Origin: Phlebiopsis flavidoalba
Lineage: Eukaryota > Basidiomycota > Agaricomycetes > Polyporales > Phanerochaetaceae
Length of the DNA: 64,000 nucleotides
Direction of reading: 5' to 3'
NCBI GenBank assembly: GCA_035772785.1
Contig: JAOCPU010000018.1
Span: 1 to 64,000, forward strand
Position numbers and translations under genes: made by a program. A model generated the notes under the pieces. The model saw only the letters and a list, made by a program, of their open reading frames with translations, did no database searches and had not been told where the DNA came from. Positions within the stretch are counted from its first letter, which is position 1, and each line of letters opens with the position of its first letter. Shown one piece after another: positions 24,120-35,183 of this stretch.

Positions 24120-26038
24120 ATGGCTTCTCCTGTGGGTGCAGAGCAGCCTCACCTCATGTCCCTCGTCCTACAGTCCAAGAAAGCATTTATACATGGCGAG
24201 CAACTGTGCAAGGGTACGACGGAGGTGTCGGCCCATGTGGAACGATTGCTGCGGATGTCCTGGCACTAAGTGCGAAGGTCCGCTGGATGACGGACGCAGT
24301 CCGAGAGCAGCTGAAGGTGAGTACCAGTCCCCAACATCGTTTGTGAGCTAACTTCTTCTGTGCGCTACAAGCTTGCCGCCAGTGTAGCAGAGCTGATTGA
24401 ACGGAAGCGCATGGAGTTAGAAGCGCAAGCAAAGGTCAGCATCGTATAGTATTTCTGAAAAAATCCATCGTCTCAGTCGCGAGGGTCATCATGTGGTACA
24501 GGACTGGGACGAGGTCAAGAATCAGCGTACAGCAGCGCTTGACAGTAGTTTCTTGATTCTCTTGGTGCTCAACTTGTACACACACCCCGATTTCACACCC
24601 ACACATCGCCCCGTTTCCTCGCTTTTTGGGAGCCATGAAGCCTCGGAGGACGACGCGGAAGAACACATGACCCGTGAAAACGGCTTCAGGCCCGGCCAAA
24701 GCCCTACGGAAACGCTTCGCGATGTTTTTACGGAACGGAATGGTCAGATCAGGCGCACGCCAAAGGCGTGACAATGATCGAAAGAAGTGGAAGACGCTGC
24801 GGGACTTCGTGGACGAGCGCGCCATTGAAGACAAACTGGACGACATAGATTCAGAACGCGGTATCCTAGATGTACGCGCTCACTTTTTCTCCTCATCGCT
24901 ACTTGCAGACAAGCTCACTTCTCTTACAGAACATTCTTGCTAAAACATCCGATTTCCCTACTCTTTGCAAAGAACAATATCTGCTATTCATATGTCCCTA
25001 CCAGCGGAGATCACTATACCACCTATGGATGAAATATTCGCTTCGCAAGAGAAAATTTCTGTGTCCATGGCAGAACACTTTTCAAGTTTGGCGCGTCACT
25101 ATCACACGATGAGAGATGTCGAAGAGCAACAGGAGGCCGGAGAAACTTTCGACGAAGCGGATTTGGAAGGTCAGTAGACCTCCTCCGCTCTACACGGCGC
25201 TTCTCCAATGGCACGCGTAGACATGAACCGCGACACGCAGGAGTTACCTTCAATAATTGCAGATCTAGAGGGAAGCAGTGCCACTCTTCAAGGCTACCGG
25301 TACGAATATCTGATCAATCCATGTGCACTCTCCTCCATACTAACTCGATTGACTGGAGGGAGCAGCTGTCATCCGCAAAGAGTATAGCACTTGACGAGTT
25401 AAATTCCCTCCGGAAAGTACTTGACAGTCTAGATGAACTAGGAGAAATCATCTCTGAAATCCTGGAGAGAGCCAAGAACATGTTTGAGGTGAGTGTTATT
25501 GCTCATCGTGAACTTTGCGTGGTATAAATGCTTGCTTCATAGAACGAATTTCACGAGCAATTATCCCTGATGCACTCGGACTTAGAGGGAATTGAAAACC
25601 TCTACGCTAATTATACTTCGTATCAGTACTCCTACTGTAAACTTGTCATTGAACTAGCGCGACGAAGACGATATGCAGAAGCAGCGGCGAAGATTGTTCA
25701 AACCATGACCGCGCAGCTGGATGCGATGTCTGCAGGTACGCGGTTCATGTTGTTGCTCAATGTTTTAGCGTTCGTGACTCGTCGAGAACAGAGGAGAAAC
25801 AGCACCGAGAAGGCTTCAATGCTTTGCACAGTGATCATCTGCCTTCAGATGTATGTCCGGCTATGCAGAATCCACCTACAAGATACGAAATCATTCCCCC
25901 TGGGACCACGAGGCGGAAGAGAATTCGCCTCACATTCCTGAAGATCTGTTACAGGAGGCAAGTAATATTCACCGCGCGGACCTGAGTTACATGACCGAGC
26001 GGGTATTATCTAGGCAATTGACCGTGTTGCAACGATAG
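24120..26038 (+). CDS. ATG17: autophagy scaffold protein Atg17
   Basis: Scaffold of the Atg1 kinase complex at the phagophore assembly site. The start ATG at 24120 gives MASPVGAEQPHLMSLVLQSK, matching the typical fungal opening. It is followed by VLALSAKVRWMTDAVREQLK, an intron, LAASVAELIERKRMELEAQA, and KKWKTLRDFVDERAIEDKLD (near 24784-24843). Further on are SAIHMSLPAEITIPPMDEIF, ISVSMAEHFSSLARHY, DTQELPSIIADLEGS, LRKVLDSLDELGEIISEILE, YTSYQYSYCKLVIELARRRR and QNPPTRYEI. Predicted largely helical and coiled-coil, as expected for the family. Introns have GT/AG borders, for example the one starting at GTGAGTGTT near 25490. Frame breaks occur between about 24480 and 24760 and after 25740. The TAG at 26036-26038 is taken as the stop, but the last exon is less certain. 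Confidence 0.88.
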
Positions 26039-26819
26039 ATTCAGGCCCAAGTGCAAGTCAAAGTCTTTGATGACCTGACCACAGAGAGGATGGTAATGAC
26101 CGAGGTATTCGTAAGATTGAGCATTCATGATACCGCTCAGTCTTCACGAAACTTCATTCGCATTTGGTGATAGAGTTTGAGTGTGGCTGGCTTTGCTGGT
26201 AGACGATGTGCGAGTGCGCGAGGATAGTGAATATGACGACACACTTGCGACGACTTTCATCCGGAAACCTTGCTCCTAAGCGAATGTTGAACATTATGTC
26301 TTGCACAGTATAGTAGTCTAGTCATACAGGAGGACAATAGTGTCACCGCGCCTCGAATTGGACCACTGCTGGCATTCAGTAAAGGCTGGGAGATGACACT
26401 GCCATCGCACGCACTTCGCTTTGTCCTCTTCTTGTACATTATACGATGCCCACACTCCCTACAACGTATAGGTTCCCGAGACTTGATTTCGTTTTTTAGC
26501 ACCGCAGTCTGACGAACACAGTGAATATGAAAATGCGTAAGGGAATAGGGATCGCGTACCAGCGCATAGATATTCCATATCCGGCCGAGGCGGTCCTCCG
26601 AGTGCATTTGACGAACCGTAAGTATTCGCTCCGGGTTGCGAGCTCATGGTGGCAAGAGACATCTGAATAAGCGGTCGCCGAAAACAGACAGACGTTTGTA
26701 TGCGCATGTTAGGATCAGAGGCCGTTGCCAAATGAGGCCAAACAAGCTCGCTACTGGGCGTCGCAGCACTCGCAGTCAGGCAGCGAGCGACCACACAGCG
26801 ACCTGCACCTTACTTCATC
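26039..26819. other. intergenic upstream of Arp3
   Basis: About 780 bp with no recognised coding motif. It should hold the Arp3 promoter. No TATA-like element was convincing. Confidence 0.4.
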
Positions 26820-28495
26820 ATGTCTCTTCTCGCGCCCATTATTTGTGATAATGGTACTGGCTTCTCCAAAGTTGGGTGCGTGCGACGTGGTACTACCATG
26901 AGGCGTTGTACTCATTAACCACTAGCTATGCTGGAAACTCCGACCCTTCGTTGTGAGTGTGCTAGTCCCCCTCTTCATGGAGACTGTACATTGAGCTCTG
27001 TAAAGTGTCTTTCCTACCGCGATTGCCACGCGTGGTCCAGCATCACAGTCGACTCGCGCTGGCCCAGCAGTACCATCGAAACCAGGCCATCTAGCGTCCA
27101 AGCGGGGAGTCGAGGATCTGGATTTCTTCATCGGCGACGAGGCACTTGCCAATGCGAAGACTCCAGGATACGGTGTCAACTATCCCATCCGTCATGGTCA
27201 GATTGAGAACTGGGATTACATGGAGCGGTACTGGGAACAGACCATCTTCAAGTACTTGAGAGCAGAGCCTGAAGACCACTATTTCCTGCTGGTGCGTCAC
27301 TATCACAATTCATTTTACTCGCGTTAAACAAGCGTGTGTTCTAGACCGAACCCCCTCTCAACCCCCCAGAGAATCGTGAACAAACCGCTGAGATCTTCTT
27401 CGAGTCTTTCAACATCAAAGGCCTTTATATTGCCGTTCAAGCTGTCTTAGCTCTTGCGGCCTCATGGTCCTCTAACCGCGTCACCGATCGCACTCTCACG
27501 GGCACGGTCATTGACTCTGGAGATGGTGTCACACACGTCATCCCCTGCGCTGAAGGCTATGTTATCGGCAGCGCCATCAAACACATCCCAATCGCTGGAC
27601 GCGACATTACGCAATTCGTCCTCAATCTCCTGCGTGAGCGTGGCGAGATGGTCAACGTTCCACCAGAAGAGCACTTAAAGGTCGCGTCTCGAGTAAAGGA
27701 GAACTACAGCTATGTCTGCCAAGATATCGTCAAGGAGTTCCGCAAGTATGATGCAGAGCCTTACAAGTATTTTGAGCGCTATGAGGACGAGTACAGCGTT
27801 ACCGGCAAGGTGCGTTGTGGTCTGCATGGATATGCTTTGTGGAGCTAATATCACCTAGAAATACGGTGTTGATGTCGGGTACGAGCGATTCCTTGCACCT
27901 GAGATCTTCTTCAATCCCGAAATCTACTCGTCGGACTTCTTGACTCCTCTCCCCGAGATCGTCGACGGCGTAATTCAACAAACGCCTATTGATGTACGTC
28001 GAGGTCTATACAAGGTAAATATATCTTCACGGTAGTTACGATTCAGATGTTGACCCTTGTGCGATAGAACATTGTCTTGTCCGGAGGCTCCACGATGTTC
28101 CAACATTTCGGTCAGCGTTTTGAAGCGAGACTTGAAGCAGATCGTAGATCGTCGTTTGGAGGTCAACGCGCTCGGTGGAAGCCAAGTGAAGGTGCGCGTT
28201 CAACGACCTACAGGTGCGACCATGTCACTCATCCGTGTTTCTTAGTCGTCCGGCGTCGAAGTCGATGTCATCTCCCACAAACGCCAGCGCTATGCTGTAT
28301 GGTTCGGCGGATCTCTCCTAGCGTCCTTGGTATGTTCACGAACCACGCATGTTGCGATATATGCTGACAGGTTGCCCTTTCCCTACGCACACATAGCCTG
28401 AGTTTACCTACTCTTCCCTGCCATACCAAGGACAGTACGACGAGGTTGGACCCAGCATCTGCAGACGCTACCAAATTTTCGGCAGCGCGACATAA
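26820..28495 (+). CDS. ARP3: actin-related protein 3 (Arp3), eight exons, one extra base
   Basis: Subunit of the Arp2/3 complex that nucleates branched actin filaments. Exons read as 26820-26875, 26926-26952, 27006-27291, 27345-27809, 27859-28014, 28068-28191, 28246-28329 and 28397-28495, all with GT-AG borders. The start is [19 protein letters not shown]. Family hallmarks include [30 protein letters not shown] (phosphate-binding loop), [44 protein letters not shown] and [12 protein letters not shown]. The exon sum is 1297 bp; removing one T from the T run at 28118-28121 restores the frame through [16 protein letters not shown] to the TAA at 28493 and gives 431 residues, normal for Arp3. The gene is convergent with the LysM gene, only 98 bp away. 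An inactivating change in an essential gene is unlikely, so a consensus error is favoured. Confidence 0.95.
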
Positions 28496-28593
28496 TTAAA
28501 ATGTGTATCATGGATATCCTGGACATAATGTACCACAGTGGAAAGCAGACGAAGTTAACTTGGATTTAAAGAGGTACAAAGTATTGATGACTT

Positions 28594-29767
28594 CTATTGC
28601 CACCGAGATGTAGAGCCTTTCCCTTTCTGCGCATAAGTAGATTGGGAGGCGAGGGGAAACTTGGGTATCTGCACCCCCCTTCCCTGTTGTAGCTCTCTTG
28701 CCTCCCATTCCGCATCATCCAGGTATTGGTCCATGGCACGTCCCCCTACCGCTGTGGAGTCATCTCCTATCAAGCTCTTTTTGGACAGTTCTTTGCTGAC
28801 CGATTGCTGTTCAACGTCCTCAGCAAGTGCAACGTATGCTTTGGCTATCCGCCGGTCTGTCTCCTTTGTTACAACCTGAAATCGCTTAACGGCCTTCTCG
28901 CGCACCCTACGAGCCTCGTGCTCGGGATCTGCTGGGCTAGTGGGGGCAGCTGGCAACGCAAGGTTACGTGCGGATGGAGGAAGCTTCAGCACAGTTCGCG
29001 TATGCAGCAAGTGTGGCGTTGTACGCAAAGTGCTTGGCGGTAAGCCATTGAGACGGCATAGTAGGCGACCCTTCATAATCAGTAGTTAGATACAACATGG
29101 TGCAATGTAGGAACAAGGACGCGTACATCTACTCCGAACCTAAGGGCTATGCCCACTAACGTGTCCTTCGGCTGAATGTGGTACTCTGTAGGGATAGCGG
29201 CGGCCTCTGAGGCTTGTGCCGCTACCACGGACGCTGGATCCTTTGGACCGGAATTGTCCTGTTCAAGCTGCTTTGTTTCGAAATATCGGGGGAAACCTCT
29301 TCTAGTTCTGTGTATGCAGGAGGTGGTGTAGAAGGGCTTTCCTCTCCCTCTTCTGAAAGCTCAGATTCTCCCTCCTCGTCCTCTTCATCATCCCCGAGGG
29401 TGAAGACTTCGTCATCGTGTATACCGCCGTCAACGTTCTGAGGTTTCGCGGGTGCTGCGGTCCTTGGCTTAAGAGACGAGCGAGCGAGCAGTGACGATGC
29501 CCACACCGCCTAGACAACGTATGCACGGGTTATAACGTGCAAGTCGCGGGTTGGCAGATATGCATGATGGGCAAATTGGTTTGTTGCAGCATTGGGTCAA
29601 GAATATGCTCGCCTTGCTGCCAGACGGACGACTGGGAGGTAGAGACGAGGAACAAGCTAGGCAAAGATCAACGGCTCCCATACGATGCATAATATAAGCG
29701 TCCTCGAGTTTGAAGATGAGTGTTCTGGAAAGCGTTTGGTTTGAGATACGAGAGTGGATTCAGCCAT
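28594..29767 (-). CDS. zinc-finger plus LysM-domain protein, two main exons
   Basis: The N-terminal part carries a Cys-rich module: CLAC, about 22 residues later QCCNKPICPSC, then YNPCIRC (about 29520-29670), which looks like a RING/zinc-ribbon type finger. A long acidic Ser/Glu/Asp-rich linker follows (about 29290-29420). A single LysM domain is split by a 56-bp intron at 29071-29126: YHIQPKDTLVGIALRFGVD before it and GRLLCRLNGLPPSTL after it. The C-terminal tail is helical and charged (AVKRFQVVTKETDRRIAKAY). No signal peptide was seen, so it is probably intracellular, unlike secreted LysM effectors. The ATG at 29767 (MAESTLVSQTKRF) is the likely start; a later ATG at 29681 (MGAVDLCLAC) is the alternative. 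A frame slip lies in a CTCG repeat near 29480. Stop at 28594. Confidence 0.78.
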
Positions 29768-30037
29768 GGCTGCGTAGGATGAATGCCGTGCGGCGTATGT
29801 AAGCGTGCGGAGCAAAGGTACCGCATTCGGCGTGTGAGTCGAATCGGGATTGTATTGCCCCCCTTTCTGTTCGCCTTGCAGCTCTGCGCAACCAGCGTTG
29901 CGCAATATCTTTGCAGCGATTGAAAAGTACAACAATTTATTGAGTCCCAAGGAAAAATTATACACTGAGTGATACTACTGCAGACATTATGTCGTGTCTA
30001 AGAACGAAATGCTGGGGGAAACCGGGGTCGCTACCAT
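29768..30037. other. short intergenic region between LysM gene and P450
   Basis: About 270 bp separating two - strand genes. It would contain the P450 3' end and the LysM promoter. Nothing distinctive seen. Confidence 0.4.
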
Positions 30038-32294
30038 TTACTCATCCATAGAGAGATGGTTCAACAAGTGGACCGCTTCAGGGGAGCGTGGCTTGAAGTC
30101 GACCTTGAAGGGAAGAGGGTAGCTGAACAAGAGAGCGTTGAGCAACTGCGTCATCTGAAGGCGTGTGAAGCCGGCGTACCTGAGCAGACCAGTGGTATAT
30201 TGACCGCTGGGTTCGATCACGTCGCCGTATTTGTCGACAGGCTTTCCAATGTTATAGCATTGCAGCAGATAGGCCATGGCGATCCAGAGCGAATCCATCG
30301 CAAGGTAACGTCCAGGGCACTTCCTCCTACCAAATCCGAAGGCCGCAACCTCGGGCTCCATCATGTCTTTCCTTATGGCGGTGCCGTCGGCGGTCAGGAA
30401 ACGAGAGGGGTCGAATTTCTCTGGGTTGGGGAACACCCTCTCGTCGTGAAGGATGGCCCTGTAATGTAAGATCAGTAAAATTAGGGGCAAGGTACACGGG
30501 GTACTCACCAGACGTTGCCAATGACGATAGCACCGCCGGGGATGTGGTAGCCATTGTACTCATCATCTTCCATGACCTTGTGTGAAGCGGCTATGACGCG
30601 CAAATTAGTCACATGCGGTATGGACACAAGACAAGAAACATACCAAGAGGGGTGACCGGTCGCCATCTGTGAAAGGATTACACGTTAGCGTCTGTGCTGA
30701 TGGAGGACGTTTAGACTGACCTCAAAACCTCCTTCATCATCGCGGCGAAGTAAAGGAAGGGAATCTTGGTCGTCGCGTAGTCTACCAGCCTGTGGTTACC
30801 CACAACACGGTCGAGTTCCTCCTGAGCCTTCTTCTGAACCTCCGGGTTTTGCAACATAGCCAGGATGAACGTTCCGAGAGCAGAAACAGTCTACGGTCAC
30901 TAGTATCAGCTGCCGAATACAACTGGTGGTATCATTGAGCTTACGGTGTCGGCACCGCCTATTTGGATATTGTCAGGCCTTGTGCGAATATTGGTAAATG
31001 GAAATGATACTCACCTGTATATGCTGTTCCTGCCGTGTTTTGGATAGTGACCTCCATCTCGGTGTTGTCCTTGCTGTCGTCGAGTGCCTGTCACTAAGCA
31101 GAGAGGCAACAACGGATGATTTTGCTTTGCCAGCAGCTGTATCGCACGATGATTAGCTAGTCATAATCACCACATTTCGATTGACTTACCAACTGCTGCT
31201 TAACATCTTTGAAAGGTACAACGCTCATCGTCTCGACATATGGACGCCATTCCTTGGCTTCGGTGATGAACTTCGCACCGGGGAACCAGGTGGGGAGATG
31301 CTTCACTAGAGTGATATTAGATCTCATGTCATCTTTATTGGTCGAGGCAACTGCAACTTACACTTCGGGAGCCAGTCGACTTGAAGCATGACGTGAGCAA
31401 AACATGCGCTTGACTGCGACATTTTCACGCACCAAGGTAGGTTCCGGCGACACCGGTAGCGGCCATAGAAAAGATGGCTTTTTCGGCAAGGAGGACATTG
31501 GGATCGTGTTCCTGCTTGACATCGAGTCCGTAGGTAACACCAATGATGATTGCTCCAGTCAAGCTCGGGTCTAGGTCAGTACACGCACGTGTCGTGTGAC
31601 ACAGAATTAGACGTACTGGCGAACATGTCTGAGCCAATCATCGACCGTGTCGTTGTTAAGGCGGCCAATGAACTTCCTAGTCTCAAGAGCAATCTTGGGA
31701 CGGTTAGTTCGGTACGACAGAGGGCTGGAAGTATTGATGGAACATGCCCCCTGCGGTGCTCCCTCCACTTATCACCGTACTCCATGAATGCCAAGTTCCA
31801 TCCCCAACCAACGCTATCACCGTGTCTCAGTCATAATAACACATAGGGAAGAAGTATGCGTACAGTTTGTGGAACATGGTTTGCTGTTCTCTGCACAGAT
31901 AGCACTTAGCCTTCAGCGCTGAGAAGACTGCTACGATCGACTTGCCTGTCCGAGTATATTGATGATCGCTTTCTCGAAGAGGTCGTTCGCCGCTTGCATT
32001 GAGTTGAGAACGATGACGGGCTTCCCAAACATGTGAATGTGAATCACATCGCTTCCTGAATTCAGTGTTCAGCAGGGGACTTATCACAGCGACGAGAATG
32101 CGAACCATATTCCTTGCCCCACTTCTCGTAAGAGAGCCATTGGTAACCTTTCGCGTTCTCAAAGGCCATGCCAACAATGGGCAGGCCCTTGGGGCCCGGA
32201 GGGAGGTTGAAGCGTTTGCGCTTCAAGCCATAGGCGCGGCAATGCCGATAGAGATCAAGAAGAGAATCGACAGGACACTGTTGCTCAGTGCCAT
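30038..32294 (-). CDS. cytochrome P450 monooxygenase, multi-exon
   Basis: Membrane-bound heme-thiolate monooxygenase; the substrate is unknown. The start ATG at 32294 gives MALSNSVLSILFLISIGIAA, a membrane anchor, then (after a frame slip) NLPPGPKGLPIVGM, the usual proline hinge. Next come WGWNLAFMEYGDKWREHRR (helix C region), FHQYFQPSVV, the I-helix region GGADT, the ExxR helix as KEVLR followed across an intron by WRPVTPL, and NGYHIPGGAIVIGNVW. The heme loop FGFGRRKCPG lies at 30311-30340. The C terminus ends HLLNHLSMDE with TAA at 30038-30040. About ten short introns with good borders are visible. Style and motifs match mushroom P450s often labelled O-methylsterigmatocystin oxidoreductase-like, but that name says little about the real substrate. 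A few single-base slips occur, for example in an A run near 31970. Confidence 0.9.
30311..30340 (-). other. P450 heme-binding motif
   Basis: FGFGRRKCPG fits the consensus FxxGxRxCxG; the Cys is the axial thiolate ligand of the heme iron. It is intact, which argues for a functional enzyme despite frame slips elsewhere in the gene. Confidence 0.93.
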
Positions 32295-33141
32295 GTTCGA
32301 AGACAACCTGGGGAGACGGGGCACGGGGCGGAGAGGGTTCTATATATCAAGAATTCATGGAGACCCAGACCTTGTCGTTCAGCCAGTGAGCTGGTGGTTC
32401 TTACGCAGAGTAAATGCACAGTCTGTGCTGCACGTCAGGGACACCTTGACATCGGAGAGCCAAGTCCTCGTACAGTTTATAGACGGCCCCGCTTCTAATC
32501 CACGCAGGCCTTTAGGACGGACGAGCTCGATTCCGCCACGATGCTTTGTCTTAGTGAAAGACACCGTGCTGCATCAACTTCTTTCGACTCGCGACTAGAG
32601 CCGTGAATTATTCCATGTATATGCGGGATACGTGGTAGCTGATACCATTGTCGATTGCGAGGGGACCAGTGTGTTTCGTCAAAGGATACACGCGCCATGT
32701 GCATACTCTGGCCCGTAGCCAGTGAGTAGGGTCCGGCACAGCACCAAACATAACTGAATGGTTATAGGCCAGAGTTACGCGCAGACCCGTTGCCAATGTT
32801 CACATCTGGACCGACATCTACTAGGTCTGCACCTTTACGGCCGTTCACGAGCCAGCCAAACTACGTTCATTCAATCCTGTAAGCGAGAGATATGTTGTGA
32901 GCCACGAAAGAAGTGTAACTCACCCGGTATTCCATCAAATACATATCATGAATTTGGTTTCGTGGCCGTACTCCGCGCGTGCCAGCTGCAGACTGCAGAA
33001 CTTCGTGGATTGTGTGGTGGACGCGTCGAAGAAACGGAATGGAAGTTCTCCACCCCCAAGCGTCTACGGCAAAGGCCACACTGAGCGCCTATTGCCAGCA
33101 CTTGGCTCGTGTTTCTGTTGCCGCCTCTACGCCTTTCGCGG
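32295..33141. other. intergenic, no gene recognised
   Basis: Promoter side of the P450 gene, ending at the target site duplication of the foldback element. Short frames on both strands show no known motif. Confidence 0.4.
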
Positions 33142-33149
33142 AGTGTATG
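33142..33149. repeat. left target site duplication AGTGTATG
   Basis: The 8 bases AGTGTATG directly precede the element terminus AGGACCCCTGACAAT and recur exactly after the right terminus at 34874-34881. Confidence 0.8.
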
Positions 33150-33875
33150 AGGACCCCTGACAATGGGGGGGGGAACCCATCCCGAAGATTTTTCAAACCG
33201 CCCCAGATATACGGACGGAAATCGCGCGATTCGGGCCAGATTTGTACGGACTTTCGACAGCGTCCGGCCTGCGGCCGGACCAATGTATCACTGCGGAGAA
33301 ATTACCATAAATCCGCCGGATTCATGCTAGACGCACGCTAGACGCTGAAACAATGCAGTCTCCCATGTCTCGTCACGATAAATTGCAGGAATACATGGTA
33401 GAAAAATATCAAATAAGCCTGACAATGAATTGAGATGATAAATTCGAAAGAATCTGTCCTGTTAAATTTTTAATTGACCTATGGGATCATTCTGTTAGAG
33501 ACATTAGAAAAATATTTGACCGCTTATCTGAGGACAAATGCAGAGATATGTTCTGACCAAATCTGCTAGCATGTAGATACTATGAAAAAGTAGCCAGCAG
33601 TTATTGTGGTGAATATTTGATTCTTGCTGAATGAATAGTTCTCACCATTCTCTCAACTATTTACTGTGTAATCACTGTGGATTTTATTGGGAGATATATT
33701 GAATAAATCCACAGAACAATATTTTCATTATGATGTTGAGATTATTTCAATATATGTCAAGCTCAACACATTTATTGTTCTGACTACTGCGGATGTTAGT
33801 GAGAGGGATTTCAAAGACATAGCACATATTCATTTAGAATAAATCCGCCATCAAGATGTATCTGTCAGATAAGTT
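33150..33875 (+). repeat. left arm of foldback element
   Basis: GC-rich outer 170 bp, then AT-rich inner sequence with several ATCCGCC / GGCGGAT units. It is the inverted counterpart of 33890-34873 with clear mismatches and small gaps. Confidence 0.75.
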
Positions 33876-33889
33876 TTCCAAATCAGGCT

Positions 33890-34873
33890 ATATCCGGCAG
33901 ATACATCTTGAACGGCGGATTTTATTCAAAATTACATATGCGCTATATTTTCAAAATATCTCGGACTGACATCCATTGTAGCATTTATGAATGCATGAGC
34001 TGGGGAAAGGATTAAAATACTCTTCACACCACAGTCAAAATGAATTCTGTGGATTAATTTAATCAATCTCTCCACAAAATCCACAATGATTACAAAGTGA
34101 ATAGTTAGGAGAATGGTGAAAACTATTCATTCAGCGTGCATTCAAATATCCATCATACAACTACTGGCCATTTTTCTCAAAGTATCTACATGCTAGCAGA
34201 CTTATTCAGAATATCTCTGTGCATTTGTGCCCCCAAATAAGCGGTCAGATATCTTGTAATGTCTATAACAGAATCATTCTATTGGTCAATGAAAGGACAC
34301 AGAGTGGATTCTTTTAAATTTATCGATGCACTTCATTTGTTTTAGGTTCATTTAACTTTTTCTCTCATTTATATCGCGATTTGTCGTGACGAAAACATGG
34401 GAGACACATTGTTTCAGCGTCTAACGTGCGTCTAACATGAATCCGGCGGATTCATCGTAATTTCTCCGCAGTGTACGTACGGACTCTGGCGACGGGTTGT
34501 CAGTACGACTCTACTTACCCTTATCACTAATTTACTTACCCCATCACCAATTTCCTTACTCGCGAAAACACGCGCGCGATGAGCCCTCGCATTGCGCTGC
34601 TCCGATCTGGCCCCAATTCTTTCAAAGTCAGATGAAGGACCGTAACACTTCTCCTGACTCATATTCTGACGCCGAACGACCTGGGTGCCATAAAAAACGG
34701 ACTTGGGGTCGGCCTCCGCCCAGGTCCGGCCATAGCGTGTACGGACGGACGGGTTGGCATCCGGACCAAAACTTGGCCTCCGTATGCGGATGAGGCGACG
34801 GCTGGCGGGGCCTGCGGCCGCCAAATTTATACGGACGCCGGGATGGGTTCCCCCCCTATTGTCAGGGGTCCCT
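33890..34873 (-). repeat. right arm of foldback element
   Basis: Inverted counterpart of the left arm. It is longer because of an extra segment at about 34490-34770 that has no partner on the left. It ends 310 bp before the SelO start codon. Confidence 0.72.
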
Positions 34874-34881
34874 AGTGTATG
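34874..34881. repeat. right target site duplication AGTGTATG
   Basis: Exact copy of the 8 bases at 33142-33149, directly abutting the right terminus GTCAGGGGTCCCT. Confidence 0.8.
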
Positions 34882-35183
34882 GTATCGACGTCAGCTTGCT
34901 CTCATCAATATAGCCTACAAAGCTAGGAGACGTTCATGTATGCACCCAGCACAAGTCAAGACTTTATCTACTCGTGAATGCGGTAAGCTACGGGCCCGTA
35001 TGCATGGGGCTTTACCCGGAAGGCGTCATCCGTTCGCTCAGTCAGCTCCCAGCTCCTTGTCCGTACACTCACCACCTGCCTGCAGCTAGACTTTACTAGA
35101 AACCTGGCCTCGTCTCTCGGTATAGCAAGCTCGCTTTAAGACCTCGGGTATCGTGCATGGTCATTCGCATTCTACACAGAGCC

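Larger units (their letters stand above)
33150..34873. mobile_element. 1.7-kb foldback DNA transposon, non-autonomous, 8-bp TSD
   Basis: The left terminus AGGACCCCTGACAAT plus a G run plus AACCCATCCCG is mirrored at the right by CGGGATGGGTT, a C run, then ATTGTCAGGGGTCCCT. Inverted similarity continues far inward: ATCCGCCGGATTCATGCTAG (left, about 33310) pairs with CTAACATGAATCCGGCGGAT (right, about 34430); GACGCTGAAACAATG pairs with CATTGTTTCAGCGTC in diverged surroundings; TCTGCTAGCATGTAGATACT on the left pairs with AGTATCTACATGCTAGCAGA on the right. The two arms meet near 33880, so nearly the whole element is one imperfect palindrome. The right arm holds roughly 250 extra bases (about 34490-34770). 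No transposase frame is present. An 8-bp duplication is typical of hAT and of KDZ (Kyakuja/Dileera/Zisupton) elements, the latter common in mushrooms; the superfamily is not proven. Confidence 0.82.

Noticed and set aside
28068..28367. Arp3 as a pseudogene
   Set aside because: Only one extra T in a homopolymer breaks an otherwise complete essential gene, and removing it makes the exon sum divisible by three.
33150..34873. Palindrome as a long-read adapter artefact
   Set aside because: A chimeric palindromic read would mirror flanking DNA too; here the mirror stops at terminal repeats bounded by exact 8-bp direct repeats, and the terminus recurs at 19.04 kb. Kept as a residual risk in the finding.
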